DNA from: Codonopsis lanceolata
Lineage: Eukaryota; Streptophyta; Magnoliopsida; Asterales; Campanulaceae
Assembly: GCA_013146195.2 (NCBI GenBank)
Contig: CM028377.1
Span: 28,996,602-29,060,601, forward strand
Direction: 5' to 3'
Length of the DNA: 64,000 nt
Below the pieces are notes generated by a model. The model was not told the origin of the DNA. It saw only the letters and a list, made by a program, of their open reading frames with translations, and searched no databases. Every line of letters starts with the position of its first letter. The stretch's first letter is position 1. Of the stretch, positions 23,466 through 34,653 are shown piece by piece. Both the position numbers and the translations under genes were made by a program.

Positions 23466-24933
23466 TTAGATTAAATCGTTTCAAAATATTTAACGATTAG
23501 GATTCATCACATGTGTGGAGGTAGTTATCCTTTTTATTAATAAATTATTTACTAAATTATTAAAAAAATATTTAGAAATAAATTAATTAAAATTATGATT
23601 AACTTAATTTTTAATAACTAAATGAATTATTTTAAAAAAATATTTATTTTTTAAATAAATCATTAGTATTTTTTACTAAATTAATACGACATAAATCATC
23701 AAATAACATTAAAAATTGCAAAAAAAAATAATATTCTTATAGCCAAAATGAGTATTATTCGATAAAAAATAAAAGTAACACATCACAATTTTCAAGGTGG
23801 TTATAGTATGTTGAATTAAAAGTTTTTTTTAATAATCTTATCTTTATAATTCCCAATTATAACGGATTTTGAAAAATGTTAATACAAAAATAATTTATAA
23901 TTTTAGTCAATTCTCTTTACGAATTAAATTACATTCAATGAATGAGTGTTAACAACTAAATATAATGAATTAATTTTTTTCAAAATTTATTTATTGATTA
24001 GATTTCCTTAAAACTTTTTATGTTCTATTATTATTACTACATCGTCATGCCCGTGCCTATGGCACGGTGTTAATATATCTGATTTCGTTAATTGAAATAA
24101 CAATGCCTAAATAGAAGGTACGATTTAAAAAAAAGTTATAATTGATGGATATATTGCTTCAAGTGATAGTTGATGGATTGATGTTTTATAAGGGGTGACT
24201 GTTCAGACTTCAGAAGATTAATCGCAGGGTGTGACTTAATAGTTTATAATACGAAGATAAAATATAGGGAGAAGAAAAAGGGGTGACTGTTCATAATATT
24301 AATTGTAGGGGGTTAAAAATAGATAACTACTCACACATGTGAATATGAGAGTGAATCTCAACCGTTAAATTTTTTAAGATAATTTAATCTCAACCTCTGA
24401 ATAGCCCTAGTCAATTACCTAATTGTTTTATAATATAGATTATTATTATTGTTATTATTATTATAGTTTGATTATATGATTCATTAAGACAGAATGTATA
24501 TATAATTAATTTAAATATTTTTCTCTTATTTTTTATTCAAACAATATATCTTTTCTTCTTATTTGTATTTTTATATGTTATTCATTCTTTCATATTTTGT
24601 TTATAAAATTATTTTGTTTTCTAACACTTCAAAGCAAAAAAGAAAAAAAGAAAAAAAGACTTATAATTTAAGAACCATAAATCATTTAATTTTTAACTTC
24701 AACTATCATTAAACATCTTCCTACATTTTAAAAAATATTAGGGGAGGCAACTGAAATTAATTCAATTAAAATTTAGATGACAGTTAGTGATAATGGTGAA
24801 ATTGCATCACCTTTTTCAAGTACAATGACAATTTTACTTGAAAAATAACACAGTGGTAAAATGTAACTATTGGTCAAAGTACAATGACAAAATTAACAAT
24901 TTTTTCGTTATAAGTCATAAACTCTTTAGCATA

Positions 24934-26103
24934 GAGTCTTGCTATATAGATCCCCCCCCCCCAAAAAAAAAAATAATAATTAAACTTCTTGTTTTTCCCA
25001 TTTAATTTCCTCTCCCCAACTAATCATACCCCCTCCCCTTCTCCCTTCATTTCTTCACCGTGTACCCCTCCCCTTCTCCCTCACTGTAGCAACGCTTCCC
25101 TCTACCTTCTCCCTCCTCCCCCTCCCCCCACTGCCTCCCTTCTATCTCCCTCCCTCCTCATCTCTTACTCCCCACCCCACTTCCTCCCTCCCACCACTTC
25201 CCTTCTCTCTCCCTCCCTCCCCATCTCTCACTATTCTTCCTCCTCCCCTCCCCCACTACCTCCTCCCACCGCCTCACTTTTTTCTCTCCCTCCCCATGTC
25301 TCACTGTTATTCATCCTTCCTACCCTTCCTCTTGTAACAAAAAAAATGATTTCGAAAATAACAAAAAATAATAATGATTTTCCAATCTTCCCCAAAATCA
25401 CACTGGTAAAATAACAAAAAAATAATAATTTGATTTTGAATGTTCGGCTCTGGTTGGCTGAACTACACTGTGTTGTTTGACTAACCCATGCCGAACAATA
25501 CCAAAATTATATTTTTTTTGAAAAAAATTATACAGTTCAGTCACAATTGGGTGAACAACACTGTGTTGTTCGTCAAACTGTGACCGAACAGTATAAAATT
25601 TTTCAAAAAAGAAAATAATTTTGGTAATGTTGGCGTTGGCTAGTCGAACAACACAATGTTGTTCGGCCAACCAGAGGCGAACATTCAAAATCATTTTTCT
25701 GTTGTTGCTATTTTACTAGTGTGATTTTTGGATGATTGAGAAATCATTTTTTTTTGTTATTTTCGAAATCCTTTTTTTTTGTTACATGAGAAGGGGTAGG
25801 TAGGATCAATTATAGTGAGAGATGAGGAGGGAAGGGGAAACAAGGGAGGCAGCGGGGGAGGAAGAATAGTGAGAGATGGGGAGGGAGGGAGATAGGAGGG
25901 AGGCAGTGGGAGGGAGAGGGAAGCGCTAAGCGCTACTACACAGTGAGGGAGAAGGGGAGGGGTACATAGTGAATAAAGGGAGGGAGAAGGGGAGGGGATA
26001 TGATTAGTTGGGGAGAGGAAATTAAAAGGGTAAAATATGAAGTTTAAATTTTTTTAGGGGGGGGGTCTGCTTATAGGAACGAGGTGTCTATATAGCACGA
26101 CTC
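24934..26103. mobile_element. Mutator-type foldback element 2, nearly a full palindrome (1,170 bp)
   Basis: Starts GAGTCTTGCTATATAGA and ends with the complement of GAGTCGTGCTATATAGA. It is flanked by the exact 9-bp duplication TTTAGCATA (24925-24933 and 26104-26112), diagnostic of Mutator-like transposition. The left and right halves are inverted copies almost to the centre: a pyrimidine-rich strand (24990-25330) faces a purine-rich complement (25790-26040), and the centre itself (about 25540-25590) is a palindrome around GAACAACACTGTGTTGTTC. It has no transposase. A transcript would fold into a very long hairpin. Confidence 0.9.
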
Positions 26104-26125
26104 TTTAGCATAAGTGAAATAAAAA

Positions 26126-27182
26126 TGGCGAATTACCCAAATCATCCCCATACTTTATCACTTTTTTCAACTTAGTCCTTGTAAATTTTTTTTAACCTTA
26201 TTGGTCCTTGTACAAAATGTTTTGACGGGAATGGTCCTTTCGTCCACTTTCGTTAATTTTTTTCTGTTAGGTCAACGCACGTGGCATTGACTCGGGGTAA
26301 AATAGTCATTTTATTCCCACTTTAAAAAAGTACATGGACCAAACAAATTAATTTGAATTTTGAGCTTAGGACATGGGGTGCAATTGCAAATTACAATTCA
26401 TCACTTCATCTTCTCCCAATGAAAAGATCAAACCCTGGAATTGCAATTCATCACCCAAATCTAAAAATTGGAAATTGCAATTCATCACCCAAATCTGAAA
26501 AGATCAAACCCATGAATGTAGAGTTGTGGGGGTCAAAGTCGGAGGTGGACTGTAGATTTGCCGGCAACGGTTTTGGTGGTGGCAGTTATGGAATAGAAGA
26601 TAGGGATTGGTCAAAGCTTACTGACCAAAGAAATTAAATTCGAAGAAGGAGCTTGAGAAAAAGAGAAAGAAGGGGATAAAAAGCTCTAAGGCAGTCTTTT
26701 GGGATTTTTTTTTCCGTATTGGCAATGCTTTTGGCCATTTTTTACACGTGGATGATTGGATTGTGGCATTAAGCTAAGGTCTGAGATATCGAAACCTTTT
26801 TCTAAATGGCTGAGCCAACTTGTCCCATAACTCAAGAGCAAGGGGTGAGTGAGGAAGAAAGAAATGAGTTTAGGACTCCCTAGCGGGAATAGCCGAACAA
26901 CAAATATACTTGGACACCATTGGAATACCTTTACGATGCAAGGCCATCTACTTTGTTTTTGGTTGACCCACATATATCTTTACAGTGAAAACCTTGGTGG
27001 TGCAGATGTTGAGATTCAATTCTTATTCCAATGGTCTCAATCGCTCTTTCCGGTTCCGATCAATTAACCCACCCCATGTACTTTTCATTTGTATGGAGGT
27101 TGATTTCTCAATTTGGTTGGAATTGCTTCCATATGAATACAAATCTGAAAGTCAAGAACAAGCCGAAGGATCTGAAAACAAC

Positions 27183-27221
<39 letters not shown>

Positions 27222-27548
27222 AAGGGAATGAATTGGGAATGGGAAGAAAGGGGAATAAAAATTATCGTTTAATTAATTACATCAGTACCCTCGTATTTAG
27301 TTTTTAAAAATAAAAAATATTATGGGTATATTTGTCTATTCAAAAGAAAAAAATGAATGGACAGTTTTACTACTAACCAATATCACGTGCAACACACGTG
27401 CGTTGACCTAACGGAAAAAAAAGTAACGAAATTGGACGAAAGGATCAATTGTGTCACAAGCTTTAGTAAAGGAAAGATTTTTAGGAATTTGGGACAAATT
27501 TAGGAAAAAAAAAGGGTAAAGTAAAGGGACGATTTGGGTAATTCACCC
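26126..27548. mobile_element. Mutator-type foldback element 3 (1,423 bp)
   Basis: Left end TGGCGAATTACCCAAATC; the right end read on the other strand is GGGTGAATTACCCAAATC. The inverted ends extend over about 200 bp or more. Exact 9-bp duplication AAATAAAAA on both sides (26117-26125 and 27549-27557). The interior (about 26350-27250) is more complex than the ends, includes a CT microsatellite near 27186-27220, and could hold captured host sequence, but nothing in it was recognised. Confidence 0.85.
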
Positions 27549-27588
27549 AAATAAAAAACAACTCACGGTAAGTCATAAGTATTTATTT

Positions 27589-28085
27589 GGGCAAAATACC
27601 CAAATAGTCCCTATACTTTGCACCTTTTTCCAAATTCATTTTGTTCAAAAAATTTAACCTTATTGGTCTCTGTACAAAAAGTTTTGACATAATTGGTCAT
27701 TCCGTCCAATTTCATTAGGTTTTTTTTCCATTAGGTCAATGCAAGTGCGTCTCAAGTGATTATTACCCAGGGTAAAATAGTCATTGTATTTAAAAAAAAT
27801 ACAGGGACCATTTGTGTTGTTACATTTTTTTTCCTTTCTTCCATCCCATCCTCCCACAACCCCAACAATGTCATCCCCGACTTTATTCTCTCTACCGCAA
27901 GGAACAATACTTGACAATAAGAGATCACGCAAGCTCTTGCTCTCTTTTCCTACACCCACCGCCTCTCTGCCTCTCTCTCCTTTTCCAACTTTGATCACCA
28001 TCTTTAGAGCCGACCAACCCCCCAAGAGGCAGACAGAGGCTTAAAGGTCATGGGCAGTTGCCCCTACTTGGGGGTAATTTTGTCA
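27589..28085. mobile_element. Probable fourth foldback element or fragment
   Basis: The left end (GGGCAAAATACCCAAATAG and the following 200 bp) is closely related to the left end of foldback element 3. A weaker inverted match, CAAAATTACCCCCAAGTAGG on the other strand, lies near 28050-28080. No 9-bp duplication was found, so it is degraded or truncated. Confidence 0.5.
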
Positions 28086-28438
28086 AAGGATTTTTTTTAA
28101 TAATTAGTTATATTATACAATTTTCCCCCACCTGAATACAATATATACAATTTTCCCCCACCTGAATAAAATATTTTATTTTACTTACCGTAATTTCCAT
28201 AACTCCCTGTCTGAAAATTTGAAACCGAAAAACCCTTTTCCCAAATCTGAAAATTGAAATCATGTCTCCCGCTCACTCTTGGCCTCTCCCTCCGTCTCCC
28301 TCTCACTTTCGACCTCTCAGAGTCAGGCTCTCCCTTCTCGGGCCTCCACTCCTCACACTCGCTAGTCGTTCCCTGCCATCTCTTGGTTCCACCGCTCCAG
28401 CTCTAGTCGCTGATTCCGACCAATAGGACGGTGGCACG
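28086..28438. other. Intergenic with a 31-bp duplication
   Basis: TACAATTTTCCCCCACCTGA occurs twice at about 28115-28170 (period about 31). The rest is CT-rich and carries no recognisable gene. Confidence 0.5.
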
Positions 28439-29140
28439 TGTGAGACCCCGAATCCTTATGTACTTGCTCGGATGAATTTACATTCATAATAACCATGTTT
28501 ACAAGTTTACACGTGGCCACGACATTCATAGTAGTTGTCGTCGTAAGTTTGATTCCCCGATTCGCAATTTTAGTTAACGTGTTGTCGTACGAGTTTGTAC
28601 CGTTGTGTTTATTGTCGTATTACTCGGTTAGTATTATTTTGATCCTAGGTTTGGCTCTGGATGACTAGGTGAACCTTGGGTATTAACTTGGTATTATTTT
28701 GGTTTGGTCGTGTTTAAGTTTGAACACACTCGTGTTTCATTTTTGGTGTGACTTGTGTATTCGCCTCAGACATGATAGGGCTGTAGTAATTTGGCAATAG
28801 TTTTCTGTAGACAATTCGGAATTGAGATCCGTTTGATGCGTTAGAAACTAGACTTCAAGATCTTTCTAACTATACCTCTTTCGTAATTTTGGGAGTTGTA
28901 TTTCAGTACATGCACATTTTTAAAGTTGACTGAATCAGTTATTCTCGGTATTTCCAGAAATTTGAGTTTTGCCTTGTTTATTAGATTTACTTGGAGACCC
29001 TTAATGAATTTCACTAAACCTGACTTGAGACCTTAATTAGACCTTAATTAGAGTGGATTAAGCCTAAGTTAAAATTTTATCACTAAGTCCTCAATTAGAG
29101 ACTTAATCTCACTTAAAAATTGACCTATAAGGGCATGACA
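28439..29140. repeat. LTR-like block (Ty3/gypsy type)
   Basis: Starts TGTGAGACCCCGAATCC and runs to a GGGCATGACA junction with the next LTR. It contains the word TTTGATGCGTTAGAAACTAG (about 28833-28855), which recurs inverted in the LTR fragment at 42090-42857. No coding sequence. The right boundary is set only by the start of the next element. Confidence 0.5.
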
Positions 29141-30345
29141 TGTGACGACCCATACCCGGGTCTTCGGGTTTTCATAAAATTTATTATAAAAATAACTCCA
29201 ATTATAAACACGTGACTTGCAGCGGAAGATGTAAATAAATAATACTTCTCAAATAAGAAATTATAATACCTTTTCCAAATAAAACATTTTATAACTCGTA
29301 GCGGAGGAAACAAATAAATAGTATTTAACTCAAAATATAAAATATGATTTCTTTACAAACGTATTCTTCGTTACAATTTTAACAATGTCCAAAAGTAATA
29401 CATAAATATTTTACTATCAAAGTAGAACACTCCAATCTTCTCTTTGCTTCATACGTCGAACCTCTTGGTCTAGCTGCAATCTACGGGGCATGCAAACGGG
29501 AAGGGGTGAGTTTAAGACTCAGTAAGGTTCTACCGATCTCATGTATGCTATGCATGTATGCAACAGTTCAAGACATTTTAATATGGAGCAGTTTTAAAGG
29601 CAATAACAACAAGTTAGTCAATCAAGTCTCATTACTACGTAGCTGGATCAAGTATTCACCGTCCCATACCGGTAAATACAGTGACCTACCACGGGTAATA
29701 AGATCTCATGCTCATATAAGTGCGATAAAGAAACACATAGAATTTACCAGTTGTGTGTACATTGCTTGTATTGCCTTTGTATTGTTGCCCACTATTTCGA
29801 ATATTAAAGCTACCTTTGCTGCCTTGTTTGCTGCCTCCTGACATGTTGTAGTCATTCCTGTTGCCGTCTTCTAGTCCTTTTTTACTCATTTGTATTGATT
29901 GTTGTCTGATCATTGCTATTTTTTGTGCTCTTTGCTCTGCTCTATCATTCTCTACTGCCTTTGCTCTGTTTACTGCCAAGTGATATTCCCCAAATTCAAA
30001 CAGAACTAATGCATCACGAAGTTCTGCCTTCAGCCCCCTCACAAACTTCCTTGCTTTTCTTTCCTCTGTTGCAATAAGATGTTCATTATACCTTACCAGT
30101 TGTGTCATAAATGTTACAAGTCTGTCTAGAATTTCTCCTTGTCTTGTAATAGTTTGTTGCATCTGTCTCATATCATCATTCTGTGCTTGTGCCCCACCTG
30201 TAGGTTGGTTAGGTGGTATATTAAAGTTACTAGCCTCTCCCTCGACCACTCTCGAACCAACGCTATGCAAGCTACGAGATCTACGAAGAACACGAGGAAT
30301 ACGAGGAGGACGACCTCTAGGTCTCGCCATTTCACAATCCTACAC
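29141..30345 (-). mobile_element. Gypsy-like LTR plus partial gag (gag-only fragment)
   Basis: An LTR start TGTGACGACCCATACCC at 29141 is followed by the LTR motif GGTGAGT-TTAA-GACTC then AGTAAG at 29503-29526. From about 29740 a minus-strand gag reading frame runs up to 30330. The gag reads straight into LTR-like sequence without any pol domain between. The 5' LTR on the other side is missing; a plus-strand element end follows from about 30418. Confidence 0.65.
29686..30330 (-). pseudogene. Ty3/gypsy Gag, internally deleted
   Basis: The 214-residue frame starts MARPRGRPPRIPR, the basic start usual for plant chromovirus Gag proteins, and continues with a Gln-rich linker (about residues 55-80). 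It then jumps to the C-terminal part of the gag domain, ARKFVRGLKAELRDALVLFE (about residues 92-111), and ends in a Ser/Gly/Asn-rich tail. Most of the central capsid-like region normally between these parts is missing, and no CCHC zinc knuckle follows; the last residues are read from the LTR. It cannot be a functional Gag. Confidence 0.75.
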
Positions 30346-30417
30346 ATCACCAAAACCCAGGTATTAGACAATTGCTAACAGAAGACACAACATAGGATCC
30401 TTTGTGGGTCTGAATAG

Positions 30418-30670
30418 TTGAGCTTGGCAGTTCCAAGCATAAGGCTAACAAAGAACAAGTTAGTTTCAACCCTTGAAACGATCCCATGGGAGGGCCAGGG
30501 TACATCGTCAGACCCTATCGACTTAGAAGTGTCTAGAAGAACCCATCCACGTTCCGAAGTCAGCTCTAGTAAGTGTTATCATAAAATGAATTATGTTATG
30601 ATTTTATTTCATATTAAACTATGTGATTTTACTTGAATTCAATGACGAATTCTTTTTAAGGAGGTGAGGG
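30418..30670 (+). other. 3' end of a plus-strand gypsy element with polypurine tract
   Basis: The stretch ends in TTTTTAAGGAGGTGAGGGTA directly before an LTR beginning TATAAAACCCCG. A purine-rich tract followed by an LTR start is the 3' end of a Ty3/gypsy internal region. The preceding bases contain no intact pol domain. Confidence 0.55.
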
Positions 30671-31701
30671 TATAAAACCCCGATATTTTGTCTATTTATA
30701 TTTTTATAATTAAATCAATTTGATAACACTTTTGGCATATTTAACCAAATAATATTTTATTGACTTTTGATGTAGTTTAAATAAAAATAGTAATAATATT
30801 AGTTTCCTTTGTTTGACCAAGTCAAATTAGTGAGCTTTACTTTAGAATATTATTTTATTAAATTAAAATTTGTCTAGTACATTTTTTTTAAAGAAAAGAT
30901 TCATCTATTAAGATTTAAATTAGGTGGACATTGACTTTTATGTGTTGTGTAGGAACTAGTAGGAGTTTTATATTAATAACTTAGTTAATAGGAAACGAAT
31001 TAGTAATGTTTTTTTTTTTATAAAACCTTGTTGGGACCCAAACCTAAATTAGTTTACATGCTATTATTATTTATTATCCTAGCATTCCAAAGGTTGGTGA
31101 GTCATCCAAGCTAATTGTGTGCTGTAGACTAGGAGTAGCATTCCTTACTCTTTTTCCTTTTCTTCTCTTGGGCACTTTGATAAAGCCAAGAAACTTGATC
31201 AAAAAAATTGTTCCCTTTTGTTTGCGGATCGAACGAGAGGGTATAATTGTTATCCACCTGTCTCTAATTACTGACTCAGCTTGCCTACCTTGATGAATAA
31301 TATAAGCTACCCTCGTGAAGCTACCGCCTAGAAGACCCACGTAATTTGCATGGCTGATTCTGATCGCCTCGAGTTTGCCTATAAATAGTACATCCACTAT
31401 CTCCTTAGTATATTCAAGGAGCGGGCAGCCTGGCAATATTTATTTAGTAGAGAGTAGGTTGTACACTCCCTTAAATAAAACCCGAGATGAATATTGTGTA
31501 CGAATGTTGTTATTTTCTTTAAGCCAAAAATAATTATTTTGGTACCGTTAAATAGCGGGCTGTACCCGAGGACTATCGTGGAAGGTTTTAATATACTTTA
31601 TCAGCAAAGATAATCCTATTTTAAGGTAAGGGAATTACTTGCTTATGTGTGTTCATAATACCATGTTATTATAATGTCTATGCTCGGAACCATGTGTTAC
31701 A
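30671..31701 (+). repeat. Gypsy 3' LTR
   Basis: Begins TATAAAACCCCGATATTTTG; the usual first TG has become TA. It probably ends CATGTGTTACA at 31701, though the end is not fixed by a second copy. A TATA box TATAAATAG lies at 31380-31388. The LTR at 54660 is a related copy: both share the start, a TATA box and an (A/T)GGAAGGTTT...TT(A/T)T(C/T) block. The minus-strand ORF at 31074-31436 lies wholly within it and is not a gene. Confidence 0.65.
31380..31388 (+). promoter_or_regulatory. LTR TATA box
   Basis: TATAAATAG lies about 710 bp into the LTR, in the position of a retrotransposon U3 promoter. Confidence 0.5.
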
Positions 31702-32116
31702 CGGAGAAAAGAGAATGAATTATGGAACAGCTCGAGAACAATATGAAATGAAGACAACACACAATTAAGATCCCACAAGCATTACCATCCAAGAAGAGAT
31801 CAACCTAAGATTATAAACATAATTGAGGTATGAATTGATTCATATGCTAGCAAATAATTCTCAAACAATCCCTCAAACCATAATACATATTTCCACCCAA
31901 AAGTAGCAATACTCTAGCTTAGATTGAATGACCAACTGAGAAACCAAATGCCAGTCAAATCGAAAGAGTCATCAACTAATTATTTTTTGCAAGGCAAGAC
32001 AAGAACACATGGCATGACAATATCAATTCGACTTTCCAAGCTTGTAATGTTAGGCCAAGCTTTGGACTACAAATGAATGATATGATAACAAGTCAAGAGA
32101 GCAAAGAATTTGAAGT
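31702..32116. other. Intergenic, no gene seen
   Basis: Short unassigned stretch between two LTR blocks; it continues on the far side of the nested solo LTRs at 34654. Confidence 0.5.
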
Positions 32117-32121
32117 CTTCA

Positions 32122-34648
32122 TGTTGTTTCTCATTATATCTTGATTTGCATTTGTTCATTCATTATATTATGTTCTATACTTAGTGTCTAATTGGGTTGC
32201 GTACCAGTTAGCGTGGCAACTGTGTATAGAACTTTAACTTAGAATAGTTTCTAGACTTCACAGGTTTCAGCGGAAGACTTCGGCTAAAGGCTTCATCAGC
32301 AGACTTCAAGCAGCCTCCAGCGACAGACCTTGTCTGCACTCGGACAGCATGACGTATCCAGCTCTTCCAGATACCAAACTTAAGTGGATTATTTAATTTA
32401 GCTTTTAAATATGTTTGAATTTTAATTAAATCCATCTTGAAATCAGCGCTTGACTTCTTAGACATGCCCCTCTAGCTTTTCCGAAAAAACATGAAGACTT
32501 TCGCCTCCTGAATGTGACAGAGCAGGTGCACAGTCTGACACAACCAGACTGTACCAACTTGTTAGTCCCAAAGGGCATAATAATAAGCTAGAAGGGGAGG
32601 GGTTGAATAGCTTATTAGACACTTAAAAACTTTTCGTATATGGTTCCTAAAACAAGCACTTGCAATCTATTAAAGAAATTGAAGTAGCGGAAGTCTTGTA
32701 AGGAAGACAATTTAAGTCAGCCGGTGAAGGAAAACCGGTAGGCTTGGATGAATACTCAAGTCTGCTGTATGAAGTGATAAGTAAATAGATAAGAAACAGT
32801 TTAAAACATTAAGCAACAGTAATGAAAGAACACAAGTATTTTGAGATGGTTCGCACTATAAAGAGTGCTACGTCCACCACCAAGGCAGTCAACCTTGGAT
32901 TTAAATGTGCACTATATTTTCCACTAGATCTATTACAAAGATTTCAAATGGATCGTGTACAAAATATTTTACTTGTGTTTGGGGGGTTTGGGAATTGAAT
33001 ATCTGGAAAACAGAATATTCAATTGTGTAGAAGAATAGTTAAAGGAACAACAATAAGAAGCTAATGATAAGTGTTGATGCAGATCTTCTTGATTGTTGTC
33101 GAGGACTTCTTGATCAGTTTATGATCTCTTGAATGCAATGAGTATAAAGACTTTATGTTGTTGGAGATTTTCAGAGCAGTTCAAGGTCTTTTTTACTTCA
33201 ATCTTTAAAGGCAGTATTTATAGCTGGGGCATTCTTGAGATCCGTTGGAGGAGATGAAGTGTAACAACTCTATTAGATTGAATGCATTAAATGCATGGAG
33301 CTGACTTGTAGATTTCGTCTTCATTGATGTTGAGCAGGGAGTTGGTGCAGAGAAGTTGCGTGGTGGCGGTGAGCAATCGAGTTGCGGACACTGCAATAGT
33401 TGGTCTGAACTATAAGTGTCGGTCTGTTCACCTACTGCATCCTTTGTTCGAGAAGGCGAAAGTCTTCTTGCTTTTCGGAAAGCTGGTCAGGCGTGTCTGA
33501 GAAGTCATAAAAGATGTTTTAATTCAAATTCAAACTGATAAATGATGAAATTAATTAATCCACTAAGACTTGGTGACTGGACACGCCATGCTTGAACATG
33601 TGCAGATAAGGTGCGCATTTGGATCTTGAATGAGGTCTTCGGTGAAGCTTTCTTTGAAGTCTTCATTGAACCTATGAAGCCTATAAAAACTATTCTATGG
33701 CAAAGTTCTATACACATTTGCCACGCTAATTGATACACAGCCCAATTAGCCACTAATGTATAAAACTAATGTAAAGTATGAACATATGTAAATCAAGATA
33801 CAAATGAGAAACAACACAACTATTGTAGGTCTGCAACTCTGTTTGTCGCCCTCCTGCCAACTGCTGCACCTACTCCTCTCCATTCCCTGATCAGCTCCGG
33901 TTGAAGATGAAGTCAACAAAGCAACTCTAGGCATTTAATGCAATTAACCTAATAGAGTTGTTACTCACTTCGTTTTCCCCAACGGTCTCAAAGGATGCCC
34001 AGCTATATATACTGCCATTAAAGACTGAAGAAATTAATGCTCTGAATTTATCCAACAACATCAAGCTTTATACTCAGTGCATTCAAGAGATCATTAACTG
34101 ATCATCTAAGTCCTCAACAACAACAAGAAGATCTGCATCAACTCTTAATCATTTACTTCTTATTGTTGCAATCTTTACTATTCTTCTACACATTGAATAT
34201 TCTGTTTTTCCAGATATTCAATTTCCCCACCCCCAAACACAAGTCAAATATTTTGTACACGATCCATTGGATACTTCTGTAATAGAACTAATGGAAAATA
34301 TTGTGCACATTTAAATACAAGGTTGACTGCCTTGGTGGTGGACGTAGCACTCTTTATAGTGCGAACCATCTCAAGATACATGTGTTCCTTACTTATTGTT
34401 TTATACTGTTTCATATCTCTTAACTTATTCCTTTGTGCAAATAAACTTTAGTAATCAGCTAAGTCTACCGGTTGTGCTTCACCGGTAGACTTGAACTGTC
34501 TTTCTTACAAGTCTTCCGCTACTTCAATCTTTTTATTAGATTGCAAGTGCTTGTTCTAGGAATTATTACGAAAAGTTTTAAGTGTTTAATAAGCTATATA
34601 TTCAACACCCCCCCTTCTAGCTTATTATTGTGCCCTTTGGGACTAACA
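32122..34648 (-). repeat. Outer solo LTR (minus), interrupted by a second LTR
   Basis: On the minus strand it starts TGTTAGTCCCAAAGGGCA at 34648 and ends GAGAAACAACA at 32122. Exact 5-bp duplications CTTCA flank it (32117-32121 and 34649-34653). Removing the inner LTR and its duplication leaves about 1,265 bp. There is no internal region or partner, so it is a solo LTR left by recombination. TG...CA ends and 5-bp duplication fit a Ty1/copia or Ty3/gypsy LTR; copia is suggested by the AGAAGGGGGGG-TGAATA context but not proven. Confidence 0.9.
32560..33816 (+). repeat. Inner solo LTR (plus), same family
   Basis: Starts TGTTAGTCCCAAAGGGCA at 32560 and ends GAGAAACAACA at 33816, 1,257 bp. Exact duplication CAACT on both sides (32555-32559 and 33817-33821). 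It is inserted in opposite orientation inside an LTR of its own family, so the two together form long inverted repeats. Confidence 0.93.
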
Positions 34649-34653
34649 CTTCA

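Larger units (their letters stand above)
22253..24907. mobile_element. Mutator-type foldback element 1 (2,655 bp)
   Basis: About 300 bp at the left (22253-22560) is an inverted copy of the right end (about 24600-24907); both open with a GAAAAA word and then TTAATTTTGTCATTGTAC. The flanks TTATAAGTT (22244-22252) and TTATAAGTC (24908-24916) match at 8 of 9 bases, the size of a Mutator target duplication. The interior holds a GA microsatellite (23156-23206) and a possible nested MITE (about 22679-23465) but no transposase, so the element is non-autonomous. Confidence 0.75.

Noticed and set aside
24989..25414. Pro/Ser-rich 141-residue frame
   Set aside because: It is the CT-rich arm of a Mutator-type palindrome; the composition alone keeps the frame open.
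26985..27272. Frame with a Ser-Leu repeat
   Set aside because: The repeat is a CT microsatellite inside foldback element 3.
31074..31436. 120-residue minus-strand frame
   Set aside because: It lies within an LTR that has a TATA box on the opposite strand, and shows no recognisable domain.
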